Source of the DNA: CAINVV01 sp964528535 | GTDB lineage: Bacteria > Bacteroidota > Bacteroidia > Bacteroidales > Prolixibacteraceae | Reading direction: 5' to 3' | Length of the DNA: 6,542 nucleotides | NCBI GenBank assembly: GCA_964528535.1 | Contig: CAZGSQ010000176.1 | Location: forward strand, 1 to 6,542 | In this document: positions 1 to 5,766 of the stretch, piece after piece | Layout of the letters: the number at the start of each line of letters is the position of its first letter | Position numbering within the stretch: position 1 is the first letter of the stretch | Position numbers and translations under genes: made by a program | Notes under the pieces: generated by a model | Seen by the model: the letters and a program-made list of their open reading frames with translations, nothing else | Databases searched by the model: none | What the model was told of the DNA's origin: nothing

Positions 1-45
1 GATAGCTTCAGGTGACTGGAGTTCAGACGTGTGCTCTTCCGATCT
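1..45. other. Residual Illumina adapter with index (assembly artefact)
   Basis: Bases 12-45 match the Illumina TruSeq read-2 adapter (starts GTGACTGGAGTTCAGACGTG, ends GCTCTTCCGATCT). Bases 1-3 (GAT) fit the end of the P7 flow-cell sequence, and bases 4-11 (AGCTTCAG) fit an 8-nt i7 index. From memory this is the reverse complement of TruSeq HT index D707 (CTGAAGCT). The stretch is therefore synthetic library sequence left at a contig end. It creates a false GTG start at 31 in frame with the oxidase gene that follows; the first five codons of that frame are adapter-encoded. Real genomic sequence begins at about base 46. Confidence 0.97.
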
Positions 46-222
46 GGTATGATTTCTAACCTGGTTTACCATGTTCGCAGGGGAGCCAGGGCCTCGGCAA
101 ATCCCTGGCATGGAGTCACCCTTGAGTGGCAGATTCCTTCACCTCCCCCGCACGAAAATTTCGACGAAATACCTGTGATTACGCACGATCCATACGTTTT
201 TGAACATCCTCATACCAAATAA
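46..222 (+). CDS. ctaD: Cytochrome c oxidase subunit I, C-terminal fragment (5' end missing)
   Basis: This is the last 58 codons of the catalytic heme-copper oxidase subunit I, an inner-membrane protein that holds heme a and the heme a3-CuB centre. Only the C-terminal tail is present. The end of the last helix (LVYHVRRG) leads into ANPWHGVTLEWQIPSPPPHE, which matches the conserved PWxxxTLEWxxPSPPPHENF signature of COX1 tails. The gene ends at TAA 220-222. The upstream part is lost because the contig starts here with adapter sequence, so this is truncation by assembly and not a pseudogene. No catalytic residues can be examined. The subunit III gene follows after 12 bp in the same direction, consistent with one operon. 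The family call is firm; the aa3 type is inferred from the neighbours. Confidence 0.93.
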   Translation, partial: GMISNLVYHVRRGARASANPWHGVTLEWQIPSPPPHENFDEIPVITHDPYVFEHPHTK

Positions 223-234
223 AACCAAAGATTT

Positions 235-846
235 ATGTCTTCAACCGAACACTCAGAACTTATCGACAGCGATACCGGGAAAATGGGGATGTGGTTATTC
301 CTCTTTACCGAAATTTTTCTATTTGGCGGGCTCTTCATCGTCTATGCCGTGATGCGCTCCAAATATGCCCAAGATTTCCACCACGCTGCCCTCGAACTAA
401 ATGCATTTGTAGGTGCGACCAATACCGTGGTGCTGCTGGTGAGCAGTATGACAGTGGCCATGTCGCTAACGGCCATTCAACAGAAACGGGCTGGGAAGGC
501 CATGGGTCTGTTGTGTATTACTTTGGTATTGGCGGGTGTATTCATGGTGAACAAATATTTTGAATGGGGCCACAAATTCGGACTTCATCTTTATCCCGGA
601 TCCGATGTGATGAAGAGCCTTCCACATGGTGAGATCATGTTCTTCGGACTCTATTTCATGATGACAGGATTGCATGCCGTGCACGTCATCATTGGTGGGA
701 TTCTGCTGACGATAGTCATTGTCAGGATTAATTCAGGAAAAATCAACTCGGAACACTATTTACTGCAGGAAAACGGGGCCCTTTATTGGCACCTTGTCGA
801 CTTGATCTGGATTTTTCTGTTTCCGTTGTTGTACCTGATCACTTAG
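235..846 (+). CDS. ctaE: Cytochrome c oxidase subunit III
   Basis: This 203-residue membrane protein is subunit III of a heme-copper oxidase, which packs against subunit I and stabilises it. Five hydrophobic segments are visible at about residues 17-40, 57-80, 88-108, 133-160 and 180-202; this is the short five-helix form usual in bacteria. Family motifs are FTEIFLFGG (25-32 region), NTVVLLVSS (63-71), KYFEW (107-111), FMMTGLHAVHVIIGG (141-155) and ENGALYWHLVDLIWIFLFPL near the C-terminus. The ATG at 235 lies 12 bp after the subunit I stop and gives a full-length N-terminus. No clear Shine-Dalgarno is seen, as is usual in Bacteroidota. Only one subunit III gene is seen here. An alternative symbol is coxC. 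Confidence 0.96.
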   Translation: MSSTEHSELIDSDTGKMGMWLFLFTEIFLFGGLFIVYAVMRSKYAQDFHHAALELNAFVGATNTVVLLVSSMTVAMSLTAIQQKRAGKAMGLLCITLVLAGVFMVNKYFEWGHKFGLHLYPGSDVMKSLPHGEIMFFGLYFMMTGLHAVHVIIGGILLTIVIVRINSGKINSEHYLLQENGALYWHLVDLIWIFLFPLLYLIT

Positions 847-905
847 CAGGAAATCGAATCGAATTCGGTTGTAAGCCGATGTTGAGAGAAAAAATCATTT
901 TCCTG
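847..905 (+). repeat. Weak inverted repeat in the ctaE-ctaF gap
   Basis: The 104-bp gap between the subunit III and subunit IV genes is the longest within the oxidase cluster and shows no convincing small gene. It opens with CAGGAAA (847-853), whose exact reverse complement TTTCCTG sits at 899-905. Between the arms are a palindrome CGAATTCG (860-867) and a short hairpin TCGG/CCGA (865-868 with 876-879). These could form a structured intercistronic RNA, but the arms are short and 45 nt apart, so chance is a fair explanation. No Bacteroidota-type promoter (TAnnTTTG) was found. Confidence 0.25.
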
Positions 906-950
906 GGCACAAAAAAATTAACCATTATTTCATTGCAAAGAAACTGAAGC

Positions 951-1235
951 ATGAAGAACCACGACAACCATATCTCGAGCGACGCCATGAACTGGAGGGT
1001 TTTGATTCTCCTTTTGATATTGACTACCCTCTCTATTTTGGCCATCAAGATGCATTTGGGTGCCTTCACGGTAGCCCTGGCTTTGTTGCTTGCCTCCGTA
1101 AAAGTCACCATCGTACTCACCTATTTTATGCACCTCAAATTTGAAAATTTGCTGTTGCGCATCATGGTAGGATGTGTTTTTCTGCTTTTCGCAGTGGTGA
1201 TTGCGATCACATTTATAGATTATTATTTCAGATAA
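951..1235 (+). CDS. ctaF: Cytochrome c oxidase subunit IV (small prokaryotic type)
   Basis: This 94-residue membrane protein fits the prokaryotic cytochrome c oxidase subunit IV family, a small accessory subunit of the aa3/caa3 oxidase. Three hydrophobic segments lie at about residues 15-33, 37-59 and 70-90. The characteristic stretch between helices is ASVKVTIVLTYFMHLKFE (48-65), typical of the family, with the Lys, Phe-Met-His-Leu and acidic residue in their usual places. The N-terminus (MKNHDNHISS) is polar and His-rich and would lie outside the membrane. The start at ATG 951 leaves a 104-bp gap behind subunit III, and only 9 bp separate its stop from subunit II. Its role is structural and the family lacks catalytic residues. 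Confidence 0.92.
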   Translation: MKNHDNHISSDAMNWRVLILLLILTTLSILAIKMHLGAFTVALALLLASVKVTIVLTYFMHLKFENLLLRIMVGCVFLLFAVVIAITFIDYYFR

Positions 1236-1244
1236 TATCCCACC

Positions 1245-2180
1245 ATGGAAACACTCTTCAACCAAGGTTCCAATTTAGCTGAAGCCGTAGACAGAGCCTT
1301 CATCTTCATCTTTGCCATCTCCTTTCTCTTTACGATAGGGATCACTGTTTTGATGATCTACATTCTCTTTCATTTTTCACGTAAGAAAAACAAGAATCCA
1401 CAACAATTTTCGGGAAACACGAAACTCGAAATTATCTGGACGGTAGTTCCGTTGGTGATAGTTTTGTTGATGTTTTACTACGGATGGGTCGGTTTTGCCC
1501 CAATGCGCAAGGTTCCGGCCGATGCGATGCCGATCAAAGTCATCGGACGCATGTGGAGATGGGAGTTTGATTACGGAAACGGAAAGGTATCCAACGAACT
1601 GGTTGTACCATTTCAGAAAGACATCAAATTGAACCTTGTTTCTGTTGATGTGAACCACAGTCTTTTTATTCCGGCCTTCAGGGTCAAGGAGGATGTGATC
1701 CCCGGTTACAACAATTACCTATGGTTCAGGCCCATCATCAAGGGAACTTTCGATATCTACTGTTCCGAATATTGTGGTCTGGCGCATTCGGCCATGCTTT
1801 CGAAAGTTGTGGTTCTTGACAGTCTCGATTTTAAGAAATGGTTGGTTGAACTGAAGGCCACTGGCAACCTGCCTGAGCATCCGGGATTGGCTATCATCAA
1901 GGCAAATGCCTGCCTCACTTGTCATTCACTCGATGGATCCCGAATCATTGGGCCTTCCTTCAAGGGTTTGTATGGAAGGAAGAGTGTCGTGGTAGCCGAT
2001 TCGAAGGAGAAGGAGATAGAATCGACAGATGATTACATCAAAAGATCGATACTTGAACCCAACGCCGAAGTAGTGAAGGGGTACAATGCCGGACTGATGC
2101 AATCGTACAAAGAGAAAATAAGTGCCGAAGATCTCGATAAGATAGTCGATTATTTCAAGACCAACGTGGAAAAGAAATAG
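1245..2180 (+). CDS. ctaC: Cytochrome c oxidase subunit II with fused C-terminal cytochrome c (caa3 type)
   Basis: This 311-residue subunit II accepts electrons and passes them through its CuA centre to subunit I. Two transmembrane helices lie at about 16-43 and 62-85. The aromatic patch is MWRWEF (103-108). The cupredoxin domain runs to about residue 195. CuA ligands all appear present: H138 (in DVNHSLFIPAF), then C173, E175, C177, H181 and M184 in CSEYCGLAHSAM. After a short linker, a class I cytochrome c domain follows, with the CLTCH heme site (C223, C226, H227) and a likely distal ligand M285 in NAGLMQSY. This fusion is the hallmark of caa3 oxidases, in which the tethered heme replaces or receives from a soluble cytochrome c. 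No lipobox is seen at the N-terminus. It lies downstream of subunits I, III and IV rather than in front of subunit I, and its stop is 1 bp from the ctaB start. An alternative symbol is coxB. Confidence 0.97.
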   Translation: METLFNQGSNLAEAVDRAFIFIFAISFLFTIGITVLMIYILFHFSRKKNKNPQQFSGNTKLEIIWTVVPLVIVLLMFYYGWVGFAPMRKVPADAMPIKVIGRMWRWEFDYGNGKVSNELVVPFQKDIKLNLVSVDVNHSLFIPAFRVKEDVIPGYNNYLWFRPIIKGTFDIYCSEYCGLAHSAMLSKVVVLDSLDFKKWLVELKATGNLPEHPGLAIIKANACLTCHSLDGSRIIGPSFKGLYGRKSVVVADSKEKEIESTDDYIKRSILEPNAEVVKGYNAGLMQSYKEKISAEDLDKIVDYFKTNVEKK

Positions 2181-2181
2181 G

Positions 2182-3042
2182 GTGAAAAAACATTTGGCTT
2201 TGTTTTTCAGGCTGATACGAATCAGGCTCTCCCTGATGGTCACCTTTTCGGCAGTAACCGGTTATCTCTTAACAGGAAATCATCTTCTTGTTGGTTTTGT
2301 TTATCTTTTTTCAGGGCTCTTTTTGACAGCGGCAGGTGCCTCCGTTTTGAATCAGGTGCAGGAGTACAAAAGGGATGCCCTGATGTTTAGGACTTCAAAC
2401 CGACCGATTCCTTCCGGGGAGATTTCAATATCTGCAGCAAAGGCAACAGCCATTTTGTTAATTGCCTCAGGAGCAGCCCTATTGGGCATGAATGGCTGGC
2501 TTCCAATGGTTCTTGGTCTCTTGAACATTGTCTTTTACAATCTGATTTATACCCCATTAAAAACAAGAAGCTGGCTGGCCATCCTTCCCGGTGCCATTGT
2601 TGGAGGAATACCCCCTTTGGTTGGCTGGAGCTCGGCAGGGCATTCCCTGCTGCATCCGAATGCACTCTTTTTATTTGTTTTCGTCTGTTTGTGGCAGGTG
2701 CCGCATTTTTGGTTGTTGATGATCAAATATGGAAAAGAGTATGAATTGGCGGGATTTTCCTCCATCTCGAAGATCCTGAGTGAAGCGCAGATTCGTCAAT
2801 TGGTATTCTTTTGGGGAGTGGTTACCTCCGTTTTCCTAATGCTTTTTCCCCTCTTTGGATTTTATCTGAATGCTTTTCTGGTGGGGCTCTTGCTTTTGAT
2901 CAACCTCTCCTTTATCCTGTTTTTCTACCGTTTTTTGTTCCTACAGGAGCAAAATTCAGGCATTGGCAAGCCTTTTGTGCTTATCAATTTTTACGCACTA
3001 CTGGTCTTTGTAATTTTGATTGTCAATGCATTCCTCTCCTGA
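2182..3042 (+). CDS. ctaB: Protoheme IX farnesyltransferase (heme O synthase)
   Basis: This 286-residue polytopic membrane prenyltransferase of the UbiA family transfers a farnesyl group to heme b to give heme O, the precursor of the heme A used by the upstream oxidase. The first aspartate-rich motif appears as NQVQEYKRDALMFRTSNRPI (57-76). N57, D65, R70, N73 and R74 are conserved, while Glu61 stands where many homologues have Asp. The second loop is represented by YTPLKTRSW (123-131), then GGIPPLVGW (141-149) and PHFWLLMIKYGKEY (174-187). About nine hydrophobic segments are present and the length is typical. The start is a GTG one base after the subunit II stop. The first in-frame ATG (2236, residue 19) would cut into the first helix region, so GTG is preferred. 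The tight spacing implies translational coupling. Other UbiA prenyltransferases are less likely, given the location beside the oxidase and the HFW motif. Confidence 0.93.
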   Translation: MKKHLALFFRLIRIRLSLMVTFSAVTGYLLTGNHLLVGFVYLFSGLFLTAAGASVLNQVQEYKRDALMFRTSNRPIPSGEISISAAKATAILLIASGAALLGMNGWLPMVLGLLNIVFYNLIYTPLKTRSWLAILPGAIVGGIPPLVGWSSAGHSLLHPNALFLFVFVCLWQVPHFWLLMIKYGKEYELAGFSSISKILSEAQIRQLVFFWGVVTSVFLMLFPLFGFYLNAFLVGLLLLINLSFILFFYRFLFLQEQNSGIGKPFVLINFYALLVFVILIVNAFLS

Positions 3043-3054
3043 CTTCAGATCAGG
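3038..3054 (+). terminator. Weak hairpin terminator candidate in the convergent gap
   Basis: CCTGA (3038-3042, overlapping the ctaB stop) pairs with TCAGG (3050-3054) around a 7-nt loop, and the plus strand then reads GCTATTTTTCATCTTTT. This resembles a short intrinsic terminator for the oxidase operon, sited exactly in the 12-bp gap between the two convergent genes. The stem is only 5 bp and the T-run begins a few bases late. The opposite strand has no T-run after the stem, so it would serve the plus-strand transcript only. Confidence 0.35.
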
Positions 3055-3507
3055 CTATTTTTCATCTTTTGCATATTTTCTGATAACCAGGTATTTTAAC
3101 TCTGTACTACCTGCATTGCTGATTCCATGCTCACTGTTTTCGGGGCAATAAAAAGTGGTGTTTGGACCACCAACAATTGTCTTGCCGTTCAGGTAAAACT
3201 GTGCCGTACCTTCCAGAACATAGAAAATTTCGTCACCAGCGTGTTTGTGAGGGGCATGTGTCGACTGTTTGGCTGCTACCACACTCATTTTTACAGTCAA
3301 TCCGTCAGGCAGAAAATTTTGAGGAATGAACCAATACTGGTAACCGACAGAGGTTTTGATTGATTTATCCGGATTGAACTTGTTGATACAGTTTTCGATG
3401 GTAAATTTAGTATCAGAACCTGTTTCCTTTTTATTGGCCTCCTGGGCAAAAATATTCGTTAAAAAGAACAAAAAACAGATCCAAACAAAGGCGATTTTAA
3501 TTTTCAT
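3055..3507 (-). CDS. Exported single-domain cupin protein, substrate unknown
   Basis: This 150-residue protein has an N-terminal signal peptide: MKIK, a hydrophobic core, and a likely cleavage after IFA at residue 21. One cupin barrel follows. Cupin motif 1 is visible as HAPHKHAGDEIFYVLEG (84-100), supplying metal ligands H87, H89 and E93. Motif 2 is CPENSEHGISNAG (121-133), supplying H127. The full metal-binding set is therefore present. Small cupins of this type may be isomerases, dioxygenases or sugar-binding or sensing proteins, and the sequence does not say which. It lies 49 bp downstream of the GH127 gene on the same strand, suggesting co-transcription and a possible role in the same periplasmic carbohydrate process; that role is inference from context only. 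It ends tail-to-tail with ctaB, 12 bp away. Confidence 0.88.
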   Translation of the reverse strand: MKIKIAFVWICFLFFLTNIFAQEANKKETGSDTKFTIENCINKFNPDKSIKTSVGYQYWFIPQNFLPDGLTVKMSVVAAKQSTHAPHKHAGDEIFYVLEGTAQFYLNGKTIVGGPNTTFYCPENSEHGISNAGSTELKYLVIRKYAKDEK

Positions 3508-3556
3508 GAATTGCTATTTATTGGTGGAATTGACATTTTTTTAACCAACATCCAGG

Positions 3557-5518
3557 TTATTGCTGCATGTTTAACCAGACACTCATCTCGCCGGGACCCC
3601 TGTTGGCCCAGGCATAATAGGGGATAGCCGTGATTATTTTCCTGGGGTTGCCGGAGGCGACGCCGGGAATTTTCGAATCATTTATGGATGTTTTAATGAT
3701 AGTGATTCCATTCAACAGGTTGGGTAAGTAGGTAGTGGTGTACATATTTTTTTGATCCAGTACCAGACTTAAAATTCCTACATCCTTGTTATCAGGCCAT
3801 TCGGCACAATAAACAAGCGGTCCGCGTTGCAGGGCAACCTTGTTGAGATCGTCCTTGATGAGCGGATTGGCCACGAGTTCACGAACCGGCATGGGTAATT
3901 CAAGCTCCAGCTTATCTCCCTTTTTCCATTCTCTGGAGATGATGGCATATCCGTTTTTTACCACGAATGAACTTTTGACTTTGTTTAGTGTGATGGTTGC
4001 CTTTGCATCCTCGTCGCTCCTGAAGTGATACAAATTCGTGGGGAAAGCCTGATTTTGCGCCCATCCGGGTATCCGCACCATGACTGTAAATTTCCCTTGC
4101 TTGGATGGGTTGACAAGCAAGGCAATTCTTCCGTTCCATGGATAATCAGTTACCTGTTCTACATCAAGATGATTCCCATTCAGGTCAACGGAGGCTTTGT
4201 TGTTGAGATAGAGGTTTACATAAAGAGAATCACCCTTTTGCGCATAAACATAACCTGGAACAGAGGGAATAAACCTGCAAATATTGCTCGGACAGCAGGC
4301 ACAACCAAACCATGCGCTTCTTTTTTGTTTGCCATTTGATTCGAGCGGATTGGGGTAAAAAAATCGGTCAGCACTCAGTGAAATACCCGATAAAAGGGAA
4401 TTGTACAAGGTTCTTTCCAAAACATCAAAATATTTTGAGTCACCCTCGAGCAAAAACATGCGGTAATTCCACATCACATTGCTGATGGAGGCACATGTCT
4501 CGCAATAGGCCGTTTGGTTGGGCAGCAGATAGGGATCGCTGAAACCTTCATTGGTGCCGGCAGAACCGATGCCGCCGGTTACATAGAATTTAGTCTCGAG
4601 CAGATCGATCCAGATTTTGTCGATGGCATTTTTGTAGGCGTAATCTCCCGTCAAGGCCGAAACATCCGCCATTCCGGCATACATGTAGGTGGCCCTGACG
4701 GCATGTCCAACTATTTTGTCCTGTTCCACAACGGGTTTGTGGGCCTGGTTGTATTCTTCGCCACCTCGTCGGCAGTCCAGAAAAAACTTGGCTAAATTCA
4801 GATACCTGATTTCTCCCGTTATTCTGTAAAGTTTTGCCAATCCCATTTCAATGACCTGGTGTCCGGGATAGTAGGTTAATTTTCCGACACCAAAATCATG
4901 GTCCACCAGGTTGGCGCTCTTGATGGCAACGTCCAGCAAGCTCCGTTTTCCTGTAGCCAGGTAATGGGCATAGGCCGCTTCGTAGAGATGTCCGAGGTTG
5001 TAGAGTTCGTGACTAAGTTCTGGATCTTTTTCCCACCTCTTTTTGCCTACCCAGGGGTGCATGTGCAGCGAGTCGATGGTACGGTTGGTGTAGAGGTATC
5101 CATCCGGTTCCTGGGCCAGGGTGATGAAGTAGATAATTGAATCGATGCGGCTCTCCAGCTGATGATCAGGATTGGTTTGAAGTGAATAACTGGCTCCTTC
5201 AATAATCTTATACAGGTCGGAATCATCAAATGGATATTCCGATTGAAATTTTCCCTTTGTCAGTTTTCCGGCAATCTTAAAATTTTCGACTCTCCCCGTC
5301 TTGTAGCACTGGGCAATGGCGATGGGGATGGTCACCTTCTGGTTCAACTCCATGCGAGGAGCCCAGAAATGATCTGTCACTTTAACTTTTGTGAAATTGA
5401 CGGGTTGAATCGGATAATCCCTTGGAAGATCTTTCTGCCCAACGGGTGTGGTCGCATGGGAAGCAGGAGCAATGCCAAATATCAAAAGCATTACCAAATT
5501 AATAGTAAAATTTGTCAT
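3557..5518 (-). CDS. GH127-type beta-L-arabinofuranosidase-like glycoside hydrolase, probably exported
   Basis: This 653-residue protein, counted from ATG 5518, matches the GH127 (former DUF1680) family, whose characterised members remove beta-L-arabinofuranose from glycans in a zinc- and cysteine-dependent reaction. Family landmarks are VTDHFWAPRMELNQ (47-60), YKIIEGASYSLQ (103-114), GHAVRATYMYAG (271-282) and GGIGSAGTNEGF (315-326). Compared with the family enzyme HypBA1, E324 corresponds to the acid/base, and E340, C342, C408 and C409 correspond to the zinc site, with C408 as the nucleophile position. The E324 to E340 spacing of 16 equals that of HypBA1 (E322 to E338). An (alpha/alpha)6 barrel would precede C-terminal beta-domains, and the length is close to HypBA1. 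MTNFTINLVMLLIFGIAPAS then HA looks like a signal peptide, but its n-region has no Lys or Arg. In-frame ATGs at 5623 and 5644 would extend the protein, so the start is uncertain. The actual substrate is not proven; related families (GH142/GH146-like) share the fold. Confidence 0.9.
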   Translation of the reverse strand: MTNFTINLVMLLIFGIAPASHATTPVGQKDLPRDYPIQPVNFTKVKVTDHFWAPRMELNQKVTIPIAIAQCYKTGRVENFKIAGKLTKGKFQSEYPFDDSDLYKIIEGASYSLQTNPDHQLESRIDSIIYFITLAQEPDGYLYTNRTIDSLHMHPWVGKKRWEKDPELSHELYNLGHLYEAAYAHYLATGKRSLLDVAIKSANLVDHDFGVGKLTYYPGHQVIEMGLAKLYRITGEIRYLNLAKFFLDCRRGGEEYNQAHKPVVEQDKIVGHAVRATYMYAGMADVSALTGDYAYKNAIDKIWIDLLETKFYVTGGIGSAGTNEGFSDPYLLPNQTAYCETCASISNVMWNYRMFLLEGDSKYFDVLERTLYNSLLSGISLSADRFFYPNPLESNGKQKRSAWFGCACCPSNICRFIPSVPGYVYAQKGDSLYVNLYLNNKASVDLNGNHLDVEQVTDYPWNGRIALLVNPSKQGKFTVMVRIPGWAQNQAFPTNLYHFRSDEDAKATITLNKVKSSFVVKNGYAIISREWKKGDKLELELPMPVRELVANPLIKDDLNKVALQRGPLVYCAEWPDNKDVGILSLVLDQKNMYTTTYLPNLLNGITIIKTSINDSKIPGVASGNPRKIITAIPYYAWANRGPGEMSVWLNMQQ

Positions 5519-5528
5519 GGGATGGTAA

Positions 5529-5551
5529 ATCTTTATTTTGCGAATAAAGAT
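5529..5551 (-). promoter_or_regulatory. Perfect 9-bp inverted repeat just upstream of the GH127 start
   Basis: ATCTTTATT (5529-5537) and AATAAAGAT (5543-5551) are exact reverse complements around the 5-base spacer TTGCG. The repeat ends 10 bases upstream of the preferred GH127 start codon (5518). It could be an operator half-site pair or an mRNA hairpin close to the ribosome-binding region. If translation instead begins at 5623 or 5644, the repeat would lie inside the coding region and lose this meaning. The arms are AT-rich, so some chance origin is possible. Confidence 0.45.
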
Positions 5552-5654
5552 AATTATTCGTACGGTAAATCCATGTTTTCCAATGGCCGTTTGGAACTCC
5601 GTGTAGCCGAAAACAATCGCCATGCCTGGATGGGTGTTGTACATCGCTAAGGTG

Positions 5655-5678
5655 TGTCATGCCTTCGGTAGGATGACA
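5655..5678. repeat. Hairpin-forming inverted repeat
   Basis: TGTCAT (5655-5660) is the exact reverse complement of ATGACA (5673-5678). Inside it, CCT (5662-5664) pairs with AGG (5670-5672), leaving only G5661 bulged and a 5-base loop TCGGT. The total is nine pairs in a 24-base element. Neither strand has a T-run after the stem, so it does not look like an intrinsic terminator. Its role is unknown. Confidence 0.4.
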
Positions 5679-5691
5679 GGACCTAAATTGA

Positions 5692-5706
5692 CAGGCAGAA
5701 GGCCTG
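5692..5706. repeat. Short GC-rich inverted repeat
   Basis: CAGGC (5692-5696) and GCCTG (5702-5706) are exact reverse complements around the loop AGAAG. It lies 13 bases beyond the preceding hairpin (5655-5678), so the two could form adjacent stem-loops in one transcript. Only five pairs support it, and no T-run follows on either strand. The function is unknown. Confidence 0.3.
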
Positions 5707-5766
5707 ATACAATGGAGATTGGTGTAACATATCACATTAAAATTTAACTCTTATGTTTAATTCAAA

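Larger units (their letters stand above)
5519..5766. other. Non-coding interval between the GH127 gene and the CRISPR array
   Basis: These 248 bp carry no gene that I can support; the short open frames here have no recognisable features. The interval should hold the promoter of the minus-strand GH127-cupin pair, yet no good Bacteroidota promoter (TTG, about 20 bases, TAnnTTTG) was found. The closest match on the minus strand, TATCTTTA near 5547-5554, lacks a properly spaced TTG. The last 36 bases (5731-5766) next to the first repeat are strongly AT-rich and could be either the array leader or its trailer, depending on array direction. Three inverted repeats lie in the interval and are listed separately. 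Confidence 0.6.

Noticed and set aside
31..222. A complete 63-residue small protein starting at GTG 31
   Set aside because: Its first five codons are Illumina adapter; the rest is the C-terminus of cytochrome c oxidase subunit I, so it is a partial gene starting at base 46.
930..1265. Minus-strand open frame of 111 codons across the subunit IV gene
   Set aside because: It is antisense to a recognisable oxidase subunit and its translation is low-complexity (His/Gln-rich), as expected for a shadow frame.
3508..3556. Terminator between the GH127 and cupin genes
   Set aside because: AACC and GGTT (around 3541-3558) could pair, but the stem is only 4 bp and is followed by A rather than T on the minus strand, so it would not stop that transcript.
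3840..5140. Several plus-strand open frames (e.g. 4025-4339, 4514-4795, 4898-5140) opposite the GH127 gene
   Set aside because: They are antisense shadows of a well-supported coding region and show no family features.
5499..5735. Minus-strand open frame of 78 codons between the GH127 gene and the array
   Set aside because: It overlaps the GH127 N-terminus in another frame, has no recognisable motif or plausible start signal, and its composition is unlike the neighbouring proteins.
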